Assembly (NCBI RefSeq): GCF_030209475.1
Contig: NZ_JARVRW010000001.1
Coordinates: 124,001 to 188,000, forward strand
Reading direction: 5' to 3'
DNA from: Microbacterium sp. lyk4-40-TSB-66
GTDB taxonomy: Bacteria > Actinomycetota > Actinomycetes > Actinomycetales > Microbacteriaceae
Length of the DNA: 64,000 bases
Part shown: positions 33,373 through 43,164 of the stretch, piece by piece
Layout of the letters: the number at the start of each line of letters is the position of its first letter
How positions within the stretch are numbered: the stretch's first letter is position 1
Translations under genes and position numbers: made by a program
The notes under the pieces: model-generated
What the model was told of the DNA's origin: nothing
Database searches by the model: none
What the model saw: only the letters and a program-made list of their open reading frames with translations

Positions 33373-34512
33373 TCAGGATGCCGGGACGGTGAAGCCCGGG
33401 ATCAGGTCGGGGTTCTCGGCGTAGACCTCTTCGAGCAGCGTGGTGTCGAACATCCCGGGATCGGCGGTGATCCCCGCGGCGGCGAGCGACGACACGGCCT
33501 GGTCGATGAGCTCGGGGGTCAGGGTGAAGATGCCGTTCTTCACCGTGTCGGGGGTGAGCATGAATGAGGGGAGAACGCCGGCGGAGTCGACCTGCAACTG
33601 CCGGTCGAGACCGTTGTCGGCGCCGCCGTAAGTCATCGCGATGTCGGCGATGGCATCCGTCCCCTCGTCGAGGGCGGAGTTCCATCCCTCGATGCTGGCC
33701 TTCATGATCGCCTTCAGCGCCTCACGATTCTCGGTCAGGTCCTTCTCGCTCACCACCACCGCGTCGCCGAACTGCGCGTAGTTGGCGTCGGCGAACGACA
33801 TGGTCACCACGTCTCCGCCGGCGTTCTTGACGGCGATCGGATAGTTGGTGAGGAAGCCGATCAGCGCGTCCACCTCGCCGTTCATCAGCGGGTCGACGCC
33901 GGCGGGCACTGACACGAACTCGACGGTGTCGGAGGGGAGGTCATTCGCCTTGAGCACCGCCTCCACGGCGAGCTTGCCGCCCGCGTCGACGCCGATCCGC
34001 TTGCCCGTCAGGTCGGCGACGGTGCGGATGGGGTTCGCGGCGAGAGAGACGAAGCCGACGGGGTTCTTGACGAACTGCGCGCCGATGATCTTCAGTTCGG
34101 CACCGTCGTTGATGGCTCCGGTGATTCCGGTGAGGTCGGAGGCGAGACCCATCTTCGCCTGGCCCGAGAGCACGAGGTCCCAGGAGTTTGTGTTGCCGCC
34201 GCCGGCGATGAGATCGACCTTGTCGAAGCCGGCATCGGTGTAGTCGCCGTTCTGGTCGGCGAAGTAGTAACCGGCGAATTCGTAGTTCTTGATCCAGCTG
34301 AGGGCGACGCTGGCGGTGCCGAGCGAGTCGGGGCTCGCACTACTCGACGAGGCAGCGGGGGCGGCGCATCCCGTCACGGCGAGGGCGAGGAGGAGGACGC
34401 CGCTGGTCGCGGCGGCGACGCGACGGCGGCGGCGGCGCGTGAGGGTGGGGGCGGCGGGCGTCGGATCGATCCTCGCGGCGGACGGTGAGAGGGCGGTGCG
34501 AAGGTGTGACAT
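33373..34512 (-). CDS. NMT1/THI5-like substrate-binding lipoprotein
   Basis: 379 residues. After an unusually long basic N-terminus (Arg-rich around residues 26-31) comes a hydrophobic segment and lipobox AVTGC with the acylated Cys at residue 49. The mature part has the NMT1/THI5 pattern: SWIKNYEFAGYYFADQNGDY, GGGNTNSWDLVLSGQAKMG, GVDPLMNGEVDALIGFLTNYP. Such proteins bind thiamine-pyrimidine precursors or related small aromatic/heterocyclic compounds. First gene of the six/seven-gene operon; GGAGGC upstream of the ATG at 34512. Confidence 0.9.
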   Translation of the reverse strand: MSHLRTALSPSAARIDPTPAAPTLTRRRRRRVAAATSGVLLLALAVTGCAAPAASSSSASPDSLGTASVALSWIKNYEFAGYYFADQNGDYTDAGFDKVDLIAGGGNTNSWDLVLSGQAKMGLASDLTGITGAINDGAELKIIGAQFVKNPVGFVSLAANPIRTVADLTGKRIGVDAGGKLAVEAVLKANDLPSDTVEFVSVPAGVDPLMNGEVDALIGFLTNYPIAVKNAGGDVVTMSFADANYAQFGDAVVVSEKDLTENREALKAIMKASIEGWNSALDEGTDAIADIAMTYGGADNGLDRQLQVDSAGVLPSFMLTPDTVKNGIFTLTPELIDQAVSSLAAAGITADPGMFDTTLLEEVYAENPDLIPGFTVPAS

Positions 34513-34548
34513 GTCGGGAGCCTCCGTATCGGTGAGAGTCCCGCTAAT

Positions 34549-34561
34549 GTAAATCTTTTAC
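34549..34561 (-). promoter_or_regulatory. AT-rich promoter/operator of the NMT1-FolE operon
   Basis: GTAAA-TCT-TTTAC is an inverted repeat in an AT-rich island (34546-34572) unusual for this genome, 37 bp before the binding-protein start. A second TTTACG...CGTTAAA pattern overlaps on its upstream side. It likely includes the promoter and the binding site of the LacI-family protein encoded last in the operon. Confidence 0.55.
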
Positions 34562-34690
34562 GTTTCGTTAAAGCGCGCCCATCGTGTCGATTCGATTACC
34601 GGGTCGGCGAGTCGCCGCCCGCCTGGGGACGTGCCCCCTGCACGGGTGTCGGCGCCGTGCGTTCACGCCGCCGCCCCGCCCGCCGACTCC

Positions 34691-36130
34691 TCAGCCGTCG
34701 GCGTGACGATCCAGGAACGCGAAGACTTCGGCGTCGTCGACGCCCGGGAACATCCCGCGCGGCAGGGGCGAGAACATGTACCGGTGCACGCGGGCGCTCG
34801 GCCACGCCTTGCCCTGCCAGCGTTCGGCGGCCTCGGTGTCGGGGCGACGGCAGCACGACTCGTCGGGGCAGTGGGAGATCCCGCGCTTCGTGGTCTCGCG
34901 GCCGCGGAACCACCGCGCATCGTCGAAGGGGACGCCCACGGTGATCGAGAAGTCGCCGTCGCTGGTGGTTCCCGTCTGCGAGGAGCACCAGAAGGTACCG
35001 GCGGGGGTGTCGGTGTACTGGTAATGCTCGGTCGTGCGGTTGTGCTCGGCGAACGCGGCGCGCGCCGAGAACTTCTTGCACACGACCTGTCCCTCGACCG
35101 ACCCGGTGACATCTGTCGGCAGGGGGAGTCCGTCGTTCTCGTACACGCGCGAGATGGCGCCGTCGCCGTCGACGCGGAGGAAATGCAGGTGCACGCCGAG
35201 GTGGGTCGTCATGAGGTTGGTCATGCGCATCGCCGCGGCCTCGTGGGTCACACCGAACGCGTCGCGGAAGTCCTCGACGGCGAGGTTGCGGTCTTTCTTC
35301 GCCTGCGTCAGGAAGGCGACGGAGCTGGTCTCGGGCATGAGGCAGCACGCGGCGTAGTAGTTGATCTCGAGGCGCTGCTGCAGGAAATCGGCGTAGTCGG
35401 TGGGCGGGCGGTGCCCGAGCAGGCGGTGCGCCATCGCCTGCAGGGCCATCGAGCGCAGGCCGTGACCGCCGGGGATGGATGCCGGGGGCAGGTAGATGCG
35501 ACCGTGCTCGAGGTCGGTGACCGAGCGCGCCGAGTGCGGCAGGTCGTTGACGTAGATGAGTTCGAACCCGAGCTGCTCGGCCATGATGCTGACCGTGCGG
35601 TGCGTCAGGGCGCCGGTCGCGTGCCCCGCGGCTTTGAGCTGCTTCTCGGCCAGGCTTTCGATCTCGGGCAGGTGGTTCGCCGTCTCGCGCATGCGCAGGC
35701 GCAGCTCGGTGTTGGCGCGACGCGCTTCCTCGGGGCTCGCGATGGTCGCGCGCTCGCGTCGCTGCAGTTCTCGGTGCAGGCCCAGCACGGCCTCGATCGT
35801 GTCGTCGCTGGTGCCTTTGCTCACTTTGACCGGCGGGATGCCGAGTTGCCGGAAGAACGGGCTGCCCTGCGCCCTATCGAGCTCGATCTCGAGCGCGGCG
35901 CGGCGGTTCGGCGGCTCGCTCGAGAGCAGTTCGGTGACCTCGGTCTCGGTCGCGCGCGCGATCTCCTGCAGGAGCGAGAGCTTGGGCTCGCGCTTGCCGT
36001 TCTCGATGAGGCTCAGCTGGCTTCCCGCCACGCCGACGAGAGCACCCAGCTCATCGAGCGTGAGCCCGCGGGCCAGCCGGTGATGACGGATGCGGTGGCC
36101 CAGGGTGGTGAGTTCGAAGGACGACGCCAT
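34691..36130 (-). CDS. RamB-like regulator (XRE HTH, IrrE-like and ScfR domains)
   Basis: 479 residues. XRE helix-turn-helix at about 12-66 (LARGLTLDELGALVGVAGSQ), a central region with MALQAMAHRLLGHRPP resembling the IrrE/ImmA HExxH-like fold, and a C-terminal short-chain-fatty-acyl-regulator domain with a Cys-rich CPDESCCRRPDTE. This is the architecture of RamB, the corynebacterial regulator of acetate and glyoxylate metabolism, and it diverges from the gluconeogenic gene pckG, consistent with carbon-source control. Start ATG 36130. Confidence 0.88.
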   Translation of the reverse strand: MASSFELTTLGHRIRHHRLARGLTLDELGALVGVAGSQLSLIENGKREPKLSLLQEIARATETEVTELLSSEPPNRRAALEIELDRAQGSPFFRQLGIPPVKVSKGTSDDTIEAVLGLHRELQRRERATIASPEEARRANTELRLRMRETANHLPEIESLAEKQLKAAGHATGALTHRTVSIMAEQLGFELIYVNDLPHSARSVTDLEHGRIYLPPASIPGGHGLRSMALQAMAHRLLGHRPPTDYADFLQQRLEINYYAACCLMPETSSVAFLTQAKKDRNLAVEDFRDAFGVTHEAAAMRMTNLMTTHLGVHLHFLRVDGDGAISRVYENDGLPLPTDVTGSVEGQVVCKKFSARAAFAEHNRTTEHYQYTDTPAGTFWCSSQTGTTSDGDFSITVGVPFDDARWFRGRETTKRGISHCPDESCCRRPDTEAAERWQGKAWPSARVHRYMFSPLPRGMFPGVDDAEVFAFLDRHADG

Positions 36131-36219
36131 TCCTTGACCATATCGAAAGAAAGCTGATTCTTATAGCCACAAAGGGCTGAAAGTCGGGTTGCGAGGGCCT
36201 CAATATGGAGGAACGACAC

Positions 36220-36231
36220 CGAGTTTGCTCT
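36220..36231. promoter_or_regulatory. Possible RamB-like binding site before pckG
   Basis: CCGAGTTTGCTC in the 118-bp divergent gap contains AGTTTGC, the core of the corynebacterial RamB motif (roughly AAAGTTTGCAAA) as I remember it. It is 18 bp before the pckG start, a repressing position. Weak evidence on its own; supported by the neighbouring RamB-like gene. Confidence 0.35.
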
Positions 36232-36248
36232 CAACCGAGGAGAACGAC

Positions 36249-38138
36249 ATGGCTCTCGCCGACATCTTCAGCTCCAGCTCCCGCAATGCCGCGACCGCTG
36301 CCGCCGCTCGCGCCGCCCGCCCCGGTCACGGCGTGCGTCCGGCTGTCGAGGGCCCAGGTCTCGCCGCGCTGACCGCGTGGGTCGACCAGGTCGCAGCCCT
36401 CACGCAGCCCGACCGCATCCACTGGGTCGACGGCTCGCCCGCCGAGAACGACGCGCTGCTGCGCGACATGGTCGACGAGGGCAAGCTCATCAAGCTCAAC
36501 CCCGAGTGGCGGCCCGGTTCGTACTTGGCCCGCTCGCACCCCGGTGACGTCGCCCGCCTCGAGTCGCGCACCTACATCGCCTCCGAGAGCGAGGAGGACG
36601 CCGGGCCCACGAACAACTGGATCGCCCCGGCCGAGATCCGCGAGACGCTGAACCGCGTCTTCGAGGGCTCGATGCGCGGACGCACGCTGTACGTCGTCCC
36701 GTTCTCGATGGGCGCCGTCGGCGGCCCCCTCAGCCACATCGGCGTGCAGATCACCGACAGCGCCTACGCCGTGGCATCCATCGGTGTCATGACGCGCGTC
36801 GGCACGGCGGTGCTCGAGCAGGTCGCCAAGGGCGCCCCGTGGGTCAAGACGGTCCACTCGGTCGGGGCCCCGCTCGCGCCGGGCGAGGCCGATGTCACGT
36901 GGCCGTGCAACGACGAGAAGTACATCGTGCACTTCCCCGACACCCTCGAGGTGTGGTCGTTCGGTTCGGGCTACGGCGGCAACGCCATCCTGGCCAAGAA
37001 GTGCTTCGCGCTGCGCATCGCCTCGGTCATCGGCCGCGATGAGGGCTGGCTCGCCGAGCACATGCTGCTCATCCGCGTGATCGACCCGAAGGGCAAGGCG
37101 TACCACGTGGCCGCCGCGTTCCCCTCGGCCTGCGGCAAGACCAACCTCGCGATGCTGCGCCCCACCATCCCCGGCTGGCGCGTCGAGACCCTCGGCGACG
37201 ACATCACCTGGATCCGCCCCGGCGAGGACGGACGCCTCTGGGCGATCAACCCCGAGGCCGGCTTCTTCGGCGTCGCACCCGGAACGGGCGAGTCGACCAA
37301 CGTCACGGCGATCGAGACCCTGTGGGGCAACACGATCTTCACGAACGTCGCGCTCCGCCCCGACGGCGACGTGTGGTGGGAGGGCCTGACCGACGAGGCG
37401 CCCCCGCACCTCACCGACTGGGAGGGCAACGCCTGGACGCCCGCGTCGGGTCGTCCCGCCGCCCACCCCAACTCGCGATTCACCGTCGGCGCCGCCCAGT
37501 GCCCGCAGATCGCCGAGGACTGGGAGGCCCCCCAGGGCGTGCCGCTCGACGTCATCCTGTTCGGCGGTCGCCGCGCGACCAACGTGCCGCTCGTCGTCGA
37601 GGCCACCGACTGGTCGCACGGCGTCTTCATCGGCTCGACGGTGTCGAGCGAGAAGACGGCCGCGCAGGAGGGGACGGTCGGCGAACTCCGCCGCGACCCC
37701 TTCGCGATGCTGCCCTTCTGCGGCTACAACATGGGCGACTACTTCGGCCACTGGCTGAAGGTCGGCCAGAAGCTCCGCTTCGACCGTGCGCCGCGCATCT
37801 TCCAGGTCAACTGGTTCCGCAAGGGTGATGACGGCCGCTTCCTCTGGCCCGGATTCGGCGACAACGCCCGCGTCATCGACTGGATCATCCGCCGCGTCGA
37901 CGGGCAGGTGGATGCCGTGGACAGCCCCATCGGCCGCCTGCCGAAGATCGAGGACCTCGACCTCACCGGGCTCGACCTCCCGGCCGCCGACCTCGCCGAG
38001 CTGTTCTCGGTCGACGCCCGCTCGTGGCTGGCCGAGGCCGACATGACCGAGGAGTTCTACGACACGTTCGGCTCGCACCTGCCGGCGCCCCTGCGCGCCG
38101 AGCTCGCCGCGCTGCGGTACCGCCTCCAGCGGTCCTGA
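36249..38138 (+). CDS. pckG: GTP-dependent phosphoenolpyruvate carboxykinase
   Basis: 629-residue cytosolic enzyme converting oxaloacetate and GTP to PEP, the entry to gluconeogenesis. Conserved features include [20 protein letters not shown], the P-loop [14 protein letters not shown] with the reactive Cys typical of the GTP-type enzyme, the metal site DDITWIR and [12 protein letters not shown], and [15 protein letters not shown] 36249 with GAGGAGAA upstream is preferred to the 20-residue longer frame. Divergent from a RamB-like regulator. Confidence 0.97.
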   Translation: MALADIFSSSSRNAATAAAARAARPGHGVRPAVEGPGLAALTAWVDQVAALTQPDRIHWVDGSPAENDALLRDMVDEGKLIKLNPEWRPGSYLARSHPGDVARLESRTYIASESEEDAGPTNNWIAPAEIRETLNRVFEGSMRGRTLYVVPFSMGAVGGPLSHIGVQITDSAYAVASIGVMTRVGTAVLEQVAKGAPWVKTVHSVGAPLAPGEADVTWPCNDEKYIVHFPDTLEVWSFGSGYGGNAILAKKCFALRIASVIGRDEGWLAEHMLLIRVIDPKGKAYHVAAAFPSACGKTNLAMLRPTIPGWRVETLGDDITWIRPGEDGRLWAINPEAGFFGVAPGTGESTNVTAIETLWGNTIFTNVALRPDGDVWWEGLTDEAPPHLTDWEGNAWTPASGRPAAHPNSRFTVGAAQCPQIAEDWEAPQGVPLDVILFGGRRATNVPLVVEATDWSHGVFIGSTVSSEKTAAQEGTVGELRRDPFAMLPFCGYNMGDYFGHWLKVGQKLRFDRAPRIFQVNWFRKGDDGRFLWPGFGDNARVIDWIIRRVDGQVDAVDSPIGRLPKIEDLDLTGLDLPAADLAELFSVDARSWLAEADMTEEFYDTFGSHLPAPLRAELAALRYRLQRS

Positions 38139-38197
38139 GCCGGCCCCCTGCTCTCGCCCCGCCCGCCGTTTCGCGCGGTGGGGCGAGTGTCGGACTC

Positions 38198-38234
38198 GAC
38201 GCCCCTCCCGTTCTTGGCGCGCGGGAGGGGCGTC
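38198..38234 (+). terminator. Terminator of pckG
   Basis: GACGCCCCTCCCG and CGGGAGGGGCGTC form a 13-bp perfect stem with an 11-nt loop, 60 bp past the pckG stop. Confidence 0.8.
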
Positions 38235-38250
38235 GTCATGCGCCGCCGCG

Positions 38251-38301
38251 GTCGCCGAGCCGCCGAGGTCGCCGAGCCGCCGAGGTCGCCGAGCCGCCGC
38301 G
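38251..38301. repeat. 17-bp tandem repeat, three copies
   Basis: GTCGCCGAGCCGCCGAG repeats at 38251 and 38268 exactly and at 38285 with one change. Lies in the convergent gap between pckG and the ABC exporter; not coding in any supported frame. Confidence 0.75.
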
Positions 38302-38411
38302 GTGCATGCGGGCCGATTCGGCTGCGACCGCGGCGAACGTACGTCGGCAGCGGGGTCGCGCGAGCGCACCGCCGGAGTGGGCGCCGTGACTGGCTCGGGG
38401 GAGCCCCCGCG

Positions 38412-40277
38412 TCACACCAGCAGTTGGTGCTTCGCCAGGTCGCGGTACAGGGGAGTGGATGCCACGAGCTCGCTGTGCGTGCCCTGGCCGACCACGCGGC
38501 CGTCCTGCAGCACGACGATGAGGTCGCTGTCGACGACGGTGGACAGCCGGTGGGCGATGACGAGGAGCGTGCGGTCGGTCGCGACGGCGTCGATGGCCTC
38601 GCGCATGCGCTGCTCGTTCACACCGTCGAGCGATGACGTCGACTCGTCGAGCAGCAGCACCGGGGGAGCAGCCAGCAGGGCGCGCGCGATCGCGAGACGC
38701 TGACGCTCTCCGCCCGAGAGCATGACCCCGTCTTCGCCGACGGGCGCGTCGACGCCGAGCGGGTTGCGCTTGAGCACGTCGCCGAGGTTCACCGCGCGGA
38801 GTACCCGCTCGCAGTCGGCATCGGATGCCGCGGGCGAGGCGAGGCGCAGATTGTCGGCGATCGTGCCGGCGAGGGTGGGGGCGTCCTGCTCGACGTAGCC
38901 GAACCGGGCGCGCAGCTCGTCGCGGGACAGCTCGCGCGCGTCGACACCGTCGATGAGGATCTCCCCGTCGGTGGGGTCGTAGAAGCGCTCGACGAGCGAG
39001 AGGATCGTGCTCTTGCCCGCGCCCGACGGTCCCACGAGCGCGACGCGTGAGCCCCGCGGCACGGCGAACGACACTCCGCGCAACACCTCGAGATCGGTTT
39101 CGGCGGGCGGCTCGGCGGCCTCGAGATGCACGTCGGCCAGCACCGAGCGGGCCTCCGCGGCCGCGGCCTCGCGTGCCTTGACGACGTGTTCCGGGTATCG
39201 GAAGCGCACCTCGCGGAAGGCGATCGCCGCGGCATCCGGAACCGCCGTCGACGTGCCGGGCCGGTCACCCTCGTCTTCGAGGGGCAGGTCGAGCACCTCC
39301 TGGATACGTCCGAGCGCGCCCAACGCCTGATTGACGGAGGTGATCGCGCCGATCGCGGACGCGAGCGGCTGCACCAGGAGGAAGAGGAAGATGACGAAGG
39401 TGACGAGGGCGGCGACGTCGATGGCGCCGGATGCCACGCGGAACCCGCCGACGCCCAGCACCACGAGCAGTGACACCTGCAGCGCGATGCCGGCGACCGG
39501 CACGATGAGCGCCGAGACCTTCGCGATGCGCACTCCCGCGTCGTACGCCGCGGTCGCGGTCTCGGTGACCGTCGCGGTCTCGCGCGCGGTGGCTCCCGCG
39601 GCGCGGATGGTGCGGATGGAACCGACGGCGCGCTCGACACCGGCCGACAGTTCGCCGACCTTCTCCTGCTGGGCGGCGGAGGCGACGCGGATCCTCCTGC
39701 TGAGCACGACGACCGTCGCCAGCGACGCTCCGATGACGATGACGATCAGGCCGAGCAGGAGGGGGTCGATGAACGCCATCGCGATGACCGCGCCGATGAG
39801 GATGAGCGCGTTGCCCACGGCATCCGCGAGTCCCTGCGTCAGCACGGCGTACAGCAGGGTGGTGTCGGTGCCCACGCGTGAGACGAGGTCGCCGGTGCGG
39901 CGCGCGTCGAACTCGCTGATGGGCAGGCGCAGGATCCGGGCGATGAGCCGCCGCCGGCTGGAGTAGACGACGGCGGTTCCGGTGCGCTGGAGCAGGTAGT
40001 GCTGATAGCCCGAGATCAGCGACGACAGCACGACGAAGCCGACGAGCAACCACACCAGCGCGCCGAGCGGCACCGACTGCTGCACGCGCGTGATCACCTG
40101 GCCGACGAGGAGCGGCTGCACGAGGGTCGCGCCCGCGCCCAGGATGCTCAGGACCGCGACGACGACGAGCGTGCGCTTGTGCTCGAGCAGGAAGGGCAGC
40201 AGCTGCCGGAACGACGCGCGCGGGCCCTCGGGCACACGGCGGCCGCGCCGACCGCGCGCGGGAGCGGGAACGGACAT
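38412..40277 (-). CDS. ABC exporter, fused permease-ATPase (multidrug/lipid type)
   Basis: 621 residues: six transmembrane helices in about residues 25-330, then an ATPase domain with Walker A GPSGAGKST, signature LSGGERQRLAIARAL, Walker B VLLLDES and H-loop VIAHRLSTV. An unusual Ala/Glu-rich insertion (KAREAAAAEARSVL region) lies between the start of the nucleotide-binding domain and Walker A. ATG 40277 has GAGG six bases upstream; a GTG six bases earlier is less likely. Half-transporter, probably a homodimer; substrate unknown. Confidence 0.9.
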   Translation of the reverse strand: MSVPAPARGRRGRRVPEGPRASFRQLLPFLLEHKRTLVVVAVLSILGAGATLVQPLLVGQVITRVQQSVPLGALVWLLVGFVVLSSLISGYQHYLLQRTGTAVVYSSRRRLIARILRLPISEFDARRTGDLVSRVGTDTTLLYAVLTQGLADAVGNALILIGAVIAMAFIDPLLLGLIVIVIGASLATVVVLSRRIRVASAAQQEKVGELSAGVERAVGSIRTIRAAGATARETATVTETATAAYDAGVRIAKVSALIVPVAGIALQVSLLVVLGVGGFRVASGAIDVAALVTFVIFLFLLVQPLASAIGAITSVNQALGALGRIQEVLDLPLEDEGDRPGTSTAVPDAAAIAFREVRFRYPEHVVKAREAAAAEARSVLADVHLEAAEPPAETDLEVLRGVSFAVPRGSRVALVGPSGAGKSTILSLVERFYDPTDGEILIDGVDARELSRDELRARFGYVEQDAPTLAGTIADNLRLASPAASDADCERVLRAVNLGDVLKRNPLGVDAPVGEDGVMLSGGERQRLAIARALLAAPPVLLLDESTSSLDGVNEQRMREAIDAVATDRTLLVIAHRLSTVVDSDLIVVLQDGRVVGQGTHSELVASTPLYRDLAKHQLLV

Positions 40278-40462
40278 GCTCACCTCGGGAAAGGAAATGG
40301 GATCCTTCGACCGTACCTCCCGGCACCGACATCACCGGTCGGGTCCGCTCGACGGCGTACCGAACTCCGGGGGAATCGGCGGTGCGGGCGCCGCACTCCG
40401 GCACGGCTCGGCTTCCCGTGCACGCTCACCCGCGTTCCGCCACCGCGTCCCCTCGGACGGAA

Positions 40463-40502
40463 CGACGGATGCCACGAGGCTCGGGCCCCGTGGCATCCGT
40501 CG
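40463..40502. terminator. Terminator with GGATGCCACG stem
   Basis: CGACGGATGCCACG and CGTGGCATCCGTCG pair perfectly over 14 bp. Lies 17 bp past the MHS transporter stop; it belongs to the repeated stem class also seen at 28471 and 53706. Confidence 0.85.
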
Positions 40503-40518
40503 TCGCGAAGAGAACGCG

Positions 40519-41970
40519 TTACGGCGCGGTCGCTCCGGCGGCGATGTTGTCGTCGTAGTCGACGTCCTTCGTCTCGGGCGAGAGCACGACGGCGATCAGG
40601 GTCAGCACGCCCATGCCCGACAGGTACAGCCCGACCAGCCACGGGTTGCCGTCTCCGGCGGCCCACAGCGCGACGGCGACGATCGGGGCGAGGGCCGCTC
40701 CGAGGATCGACGAGACGTTGTACGAGATGGCCGAGCCGGTGTACCGCGTGTTCGTGGGGAAGAGCTCGGGCAGCACCGCGCCCATCGGTCCGAAGGTCGT
40801 GCCCATGAGCAGGAACCCGAACACGAGGAAGGCCTGCACGAGCGCGCCGGTGAACTTCGGGTCGGCGTGCGGCAGCAGGAACACCGAGAAGGTCAGGCCG
40901 AACACGATGATCGCGATCGTCACGCCGATGAGCAGACGCTTGCGCCCGATGGCGTCGGCGACGGGGCCCGACAGCATCGTGAAGACACCGAAGAACACCA
41001 CGCCGATGATCTGCATGATGACGAAGTCGGTGTAGCCGAAACCGAGGCCCGGCACGTAGGCGGCGGCGTCGAACGCGGTGCCGGCCGTCTCGGCGGCGGC
41101 GGCAGCGCCCTCGAGGGTGGGCTTGGTGCCGTACGACAGCGTGAAGCTGGTCATGAGGTAGAACAGCACGTAGGTCGCGAGCATGATGAACGTGCCGAGC
41201 ACGAGCTGCTTGCCGTTGCGGCGGACGACCTCGCCGAGCGGGAACTTGCGGATCGCGCCGCTCTTCTCGGCCTTCGAGAACGACGTGCTCTCGACGAGCT
41301 TGAGACGCACGTACAGGCCGACGATGACCATGATCGCCGAGAACAGGAACGGCACGCGCCAGCCCCAGGTGAGGAACTCCTCGGAGCGCTGAGCCGTGCC
41401 GTCGGGGTGCGGCAGCGCGAAGTTGATGACGAGGAACACCGTGTTGGCGATGATGAAGCCGATCGGGGCGCCGAGCTGCGGGAACGTGCCGAACAGCGCG
41501 CGCTTGCCCTTCGGGGCGTTCTCGGTCGCGACGAGCGCCGCGCCCGACCATTCGCCGCCGAGGGCGAACCCCTGCGCGAGGCGCATGACGAGCAGCAGCA
41601 CGGCCGCCCAGACGCCGATCTCGTTGAAGGTCGGGAGGCACCCGATGAGGAAGGTCGCGACACCCATCGTGAGAAGGGATGCCACGAGCGTCGCCTTGCG
41701 GCCGAACCGGTCGCCGAAGTGGCCGAACACGATGGCGCCGAGCGGGCGCGCGACCATGGCGGCGCCGAAGACGCTGAACGACAGCAGCAGCGAGGTGGTC
41801 TCGTTGCCGGTGGGGAAGAAGAGCACCGGGAAGACGAGGACTGCGGCGGTGGCGTACGCGTAGAAGTCGTAGAACTCGATCGTCGTCCCGACCAGGCTCG
41901 CGGTGATGACACGCGAGCGCGGATTGGCCGGGGCGGCGGTGGAGCGGGTGGAGGGGGATGACGTGGTCAT
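40519..41970 (-). CDS. MHS-family (MFS) transporter
   Basis: 483 residues, about 12 transmembrane helices. SLVGTTIEFYDFYAYATAA at the N-terminus, FGDRFGRKATL after helix 2, QGFALGGEWSGAALVATE and LFPTNTRYTGSAISYN identify the metabolite:H+ symporter group (ShiA/ProP/PcaT relatives). An Ala-rich extracellular insertion (about 285-310) is present. Isolated gene; substrate probably an organic acid, not determinable from position. Confidence 0.88.
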   Translation of the reverse strand: MTTSSPSTRSTAAPANPRSRVITASLVGTTIEFYDFYAYATAAVLVFPVLFFPTGNETTSLLLSFSVFGAAMVARPLGAIVFGHFGDRFGRKATLVASLLTMGVATFLIGCLPTFNEIGVWAAVLLLVMRLAQGFALGGEWSGAALVATENAPKGKRALFGTFPQLGAPIGFIIANTVFLVINFALPHPDGTAQRSEEFLTWGWRVPFLFSAIMVIVGLYVRLKLVESTSFSKAEKSGAIRKFPLGEVVRRNGKQLVLGTFIMLATYVLFYLMTSFTLSYGTKPTLEGAAAAAETAGTAFDAAAYVPGLGFGYTDFVIMQIIGVVFFGVFTMLSGPVADAIGRKRLLIGVTIAIIVFGLTFSVFLLPHADPKFTGALVQAFLVFGFLLMGTTFGPMGAVLPELFPTNTRYTGSAISYNVSSILGAALAPIVAVALWAAGDGNPWLVGLYLSGMGVLTLIAVVLSPETKDVDYDDNIAAGATAP

Positions 41971-42177
41971 GACTGCCTGACGGGAAGGTTCTTCGTTCGC
42001 GTCCGGGATGGGGCGCAGCGGTGGGGCGCAGCGATCACAGGGGTGGGAGTGAGGGAGCGCACGGCGGGAGCACCGGCGACGTCCCCGGGTGAGGGGCGTC
42101 TAGACCCTCCAGTCTATGCGTGCGCTGAGCGTACGCCGGATTCCGCCCGAGAGGGCGGCGTCACGTGTACGTGGTGG

Positions 42178-42531
42178 TCAGCGCCAGATGACCGCGAGGC
42201 CGGCGTTCACCAGCGTCAGGATGCCGACCGGCCAGAACAGCGCCGGGGGCAGCGAGCCCGTGCGCTTCTGCCGCGCCGAGCCGATTCCGATCAGCGCGCC
42301 GATCACGAGCAGGATGACGAGTTTGACGCCGATCTTGACGTAGTTGAGGTCGTGGTCGAGGCCCCACGGCGCCGACAGGATGAGGCCGGTCAGCAGCGAG
42401 ATGCCCAGCGCGGAGTTCATCAGCCGCGTCACGCGCACGCGTCGGGCGACCGCCTCGACGGTCCACGCGCCGAAGAGCACGGCGAAGCCGACGAGGTGCA
42501 CGAGGACGACGACGTCACGCAGAATCTCCAT
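42178..42531 (-). CDS. Four-helix membrane protein of unknown function
   Basis: 117 residues, four hydrophobic segments with short loops; begins MEILRDVVVLVHLVGFAVLF and includes LSAPWGLDHDLNYVKIGVKL and GSARQKRTGSLP. The ATG at 42531 is preferred to a longer, hydrophilic reading. I do not recognise a named family with confidence; similar proteins are common in actinobacteria. Followed by no obvious partner. Confidence 0.7.
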   Translation of the reverse strand: MEILRDVVVLVHLVGFAVLFGAWTVEAVARRVRVTRLMNSALGISLLTGLILSAPWGLDHDLNYVKIGVKLVILLVIGALIGIGSARQKRTGSLPPALFWPVGILTLVNAGLAVIWR

Positions 42532-42612
42532 ACCCGCCAGGGTAGGGACGCCACGGCCCCCGTCGCCAGCAAGGGGGGCCTCAGCCCCGCAGCGCCGCGT
42601 TCGGGGCGGCCG

Positions 42613-42651
42613 ATGTGCACCGGGGCGTTCGTTGCTCGCCCCGCTGCACAT
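42613..42651 (-). terminator. Hairpin terminating the riboflavin operon
   Basis: ATGTGCA-C-CGGGGCG pairs with CGCCCCG-C-TGCACAT around a 9-nt loop, 40 bp beyond the ribH stop. Confidence 0.7.
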
Positions 42652-42690
42652 TGCGTGCCCCGGTCGGCGTGAGCCCTCGACCCGCCGCTG

Positions 42691-43164
42691 TCAGCCGCGC
42701 AGCTCCCGCAGCACGAGGGCGGTGCGGATCGCAGCGTCCGCGGCCTCCTCGCCCTTGTCCTCCTTCGAGCCCTCGAGCCCCGCGCGGTCGAGGCCCTGCT
42801 GCTCGTCGTCGAGGGTCAGCACGCCGAAGCCGACGGGCTTGCCCGCGTCGAGGGCGACGCGCGTCAGGCCGTCGGTCGCCGCCGACGACACGAACTCGAA
42901 GTGCGGCGTCCCGCCCCGGATGATCACGCCGAGGGCGACGACGGCATCCGCCCCGCCGTCGAACGCGGCCCGCGCGGCCACGGGCAGCTCGAACGAGCCC
43001 GGGACCCGCACGACGCGGTAGGTGGCACCCGTGGCATCCAGGATCCGCTTCGCGCCCGCGATGAGCCCGTCGGTGATCACCTCGTGCCAGGTGCCGGCGA
43101 CGACGACGATGTTCAGGTCGGAGGCGTCGACGCCTCCGGTCTCGGGTGCTCCACTGCCGGCCAT
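42691..43164 (-). CDS. ribH: 6,7-dimethyl-8-ribityllumazine synthase
   Basis: 157 residues. Makes lumazine from 3,4-dihydroxybutanone phosphate and the ribitylamino-pyrimidine. Substrate motifs: VPGSFELPVAARAA, GVIIRGGTPHFEFVS (with the conserved His) and FGVLTLDDEQQGLDRAG. Its ATG overlaps the ribBA stop (TGATG). Last gene of ribD-ribE-ribBA-ribH. Confidence 0.97.
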   Translation of the reverse strand: MAGSGAPETGGVDASDLNIVVVAGTWHEVITDGLIAGAKRILDATGATYRVVRVPGSFELPVAARAAFDGGADAVVALGVIIRGGTPHFEFVSSAATDGLTRVALDAGKPVGFGVLTLDDEQQGLDRAGLEGSKEDKGEEAADAAIRTALVLRELRG

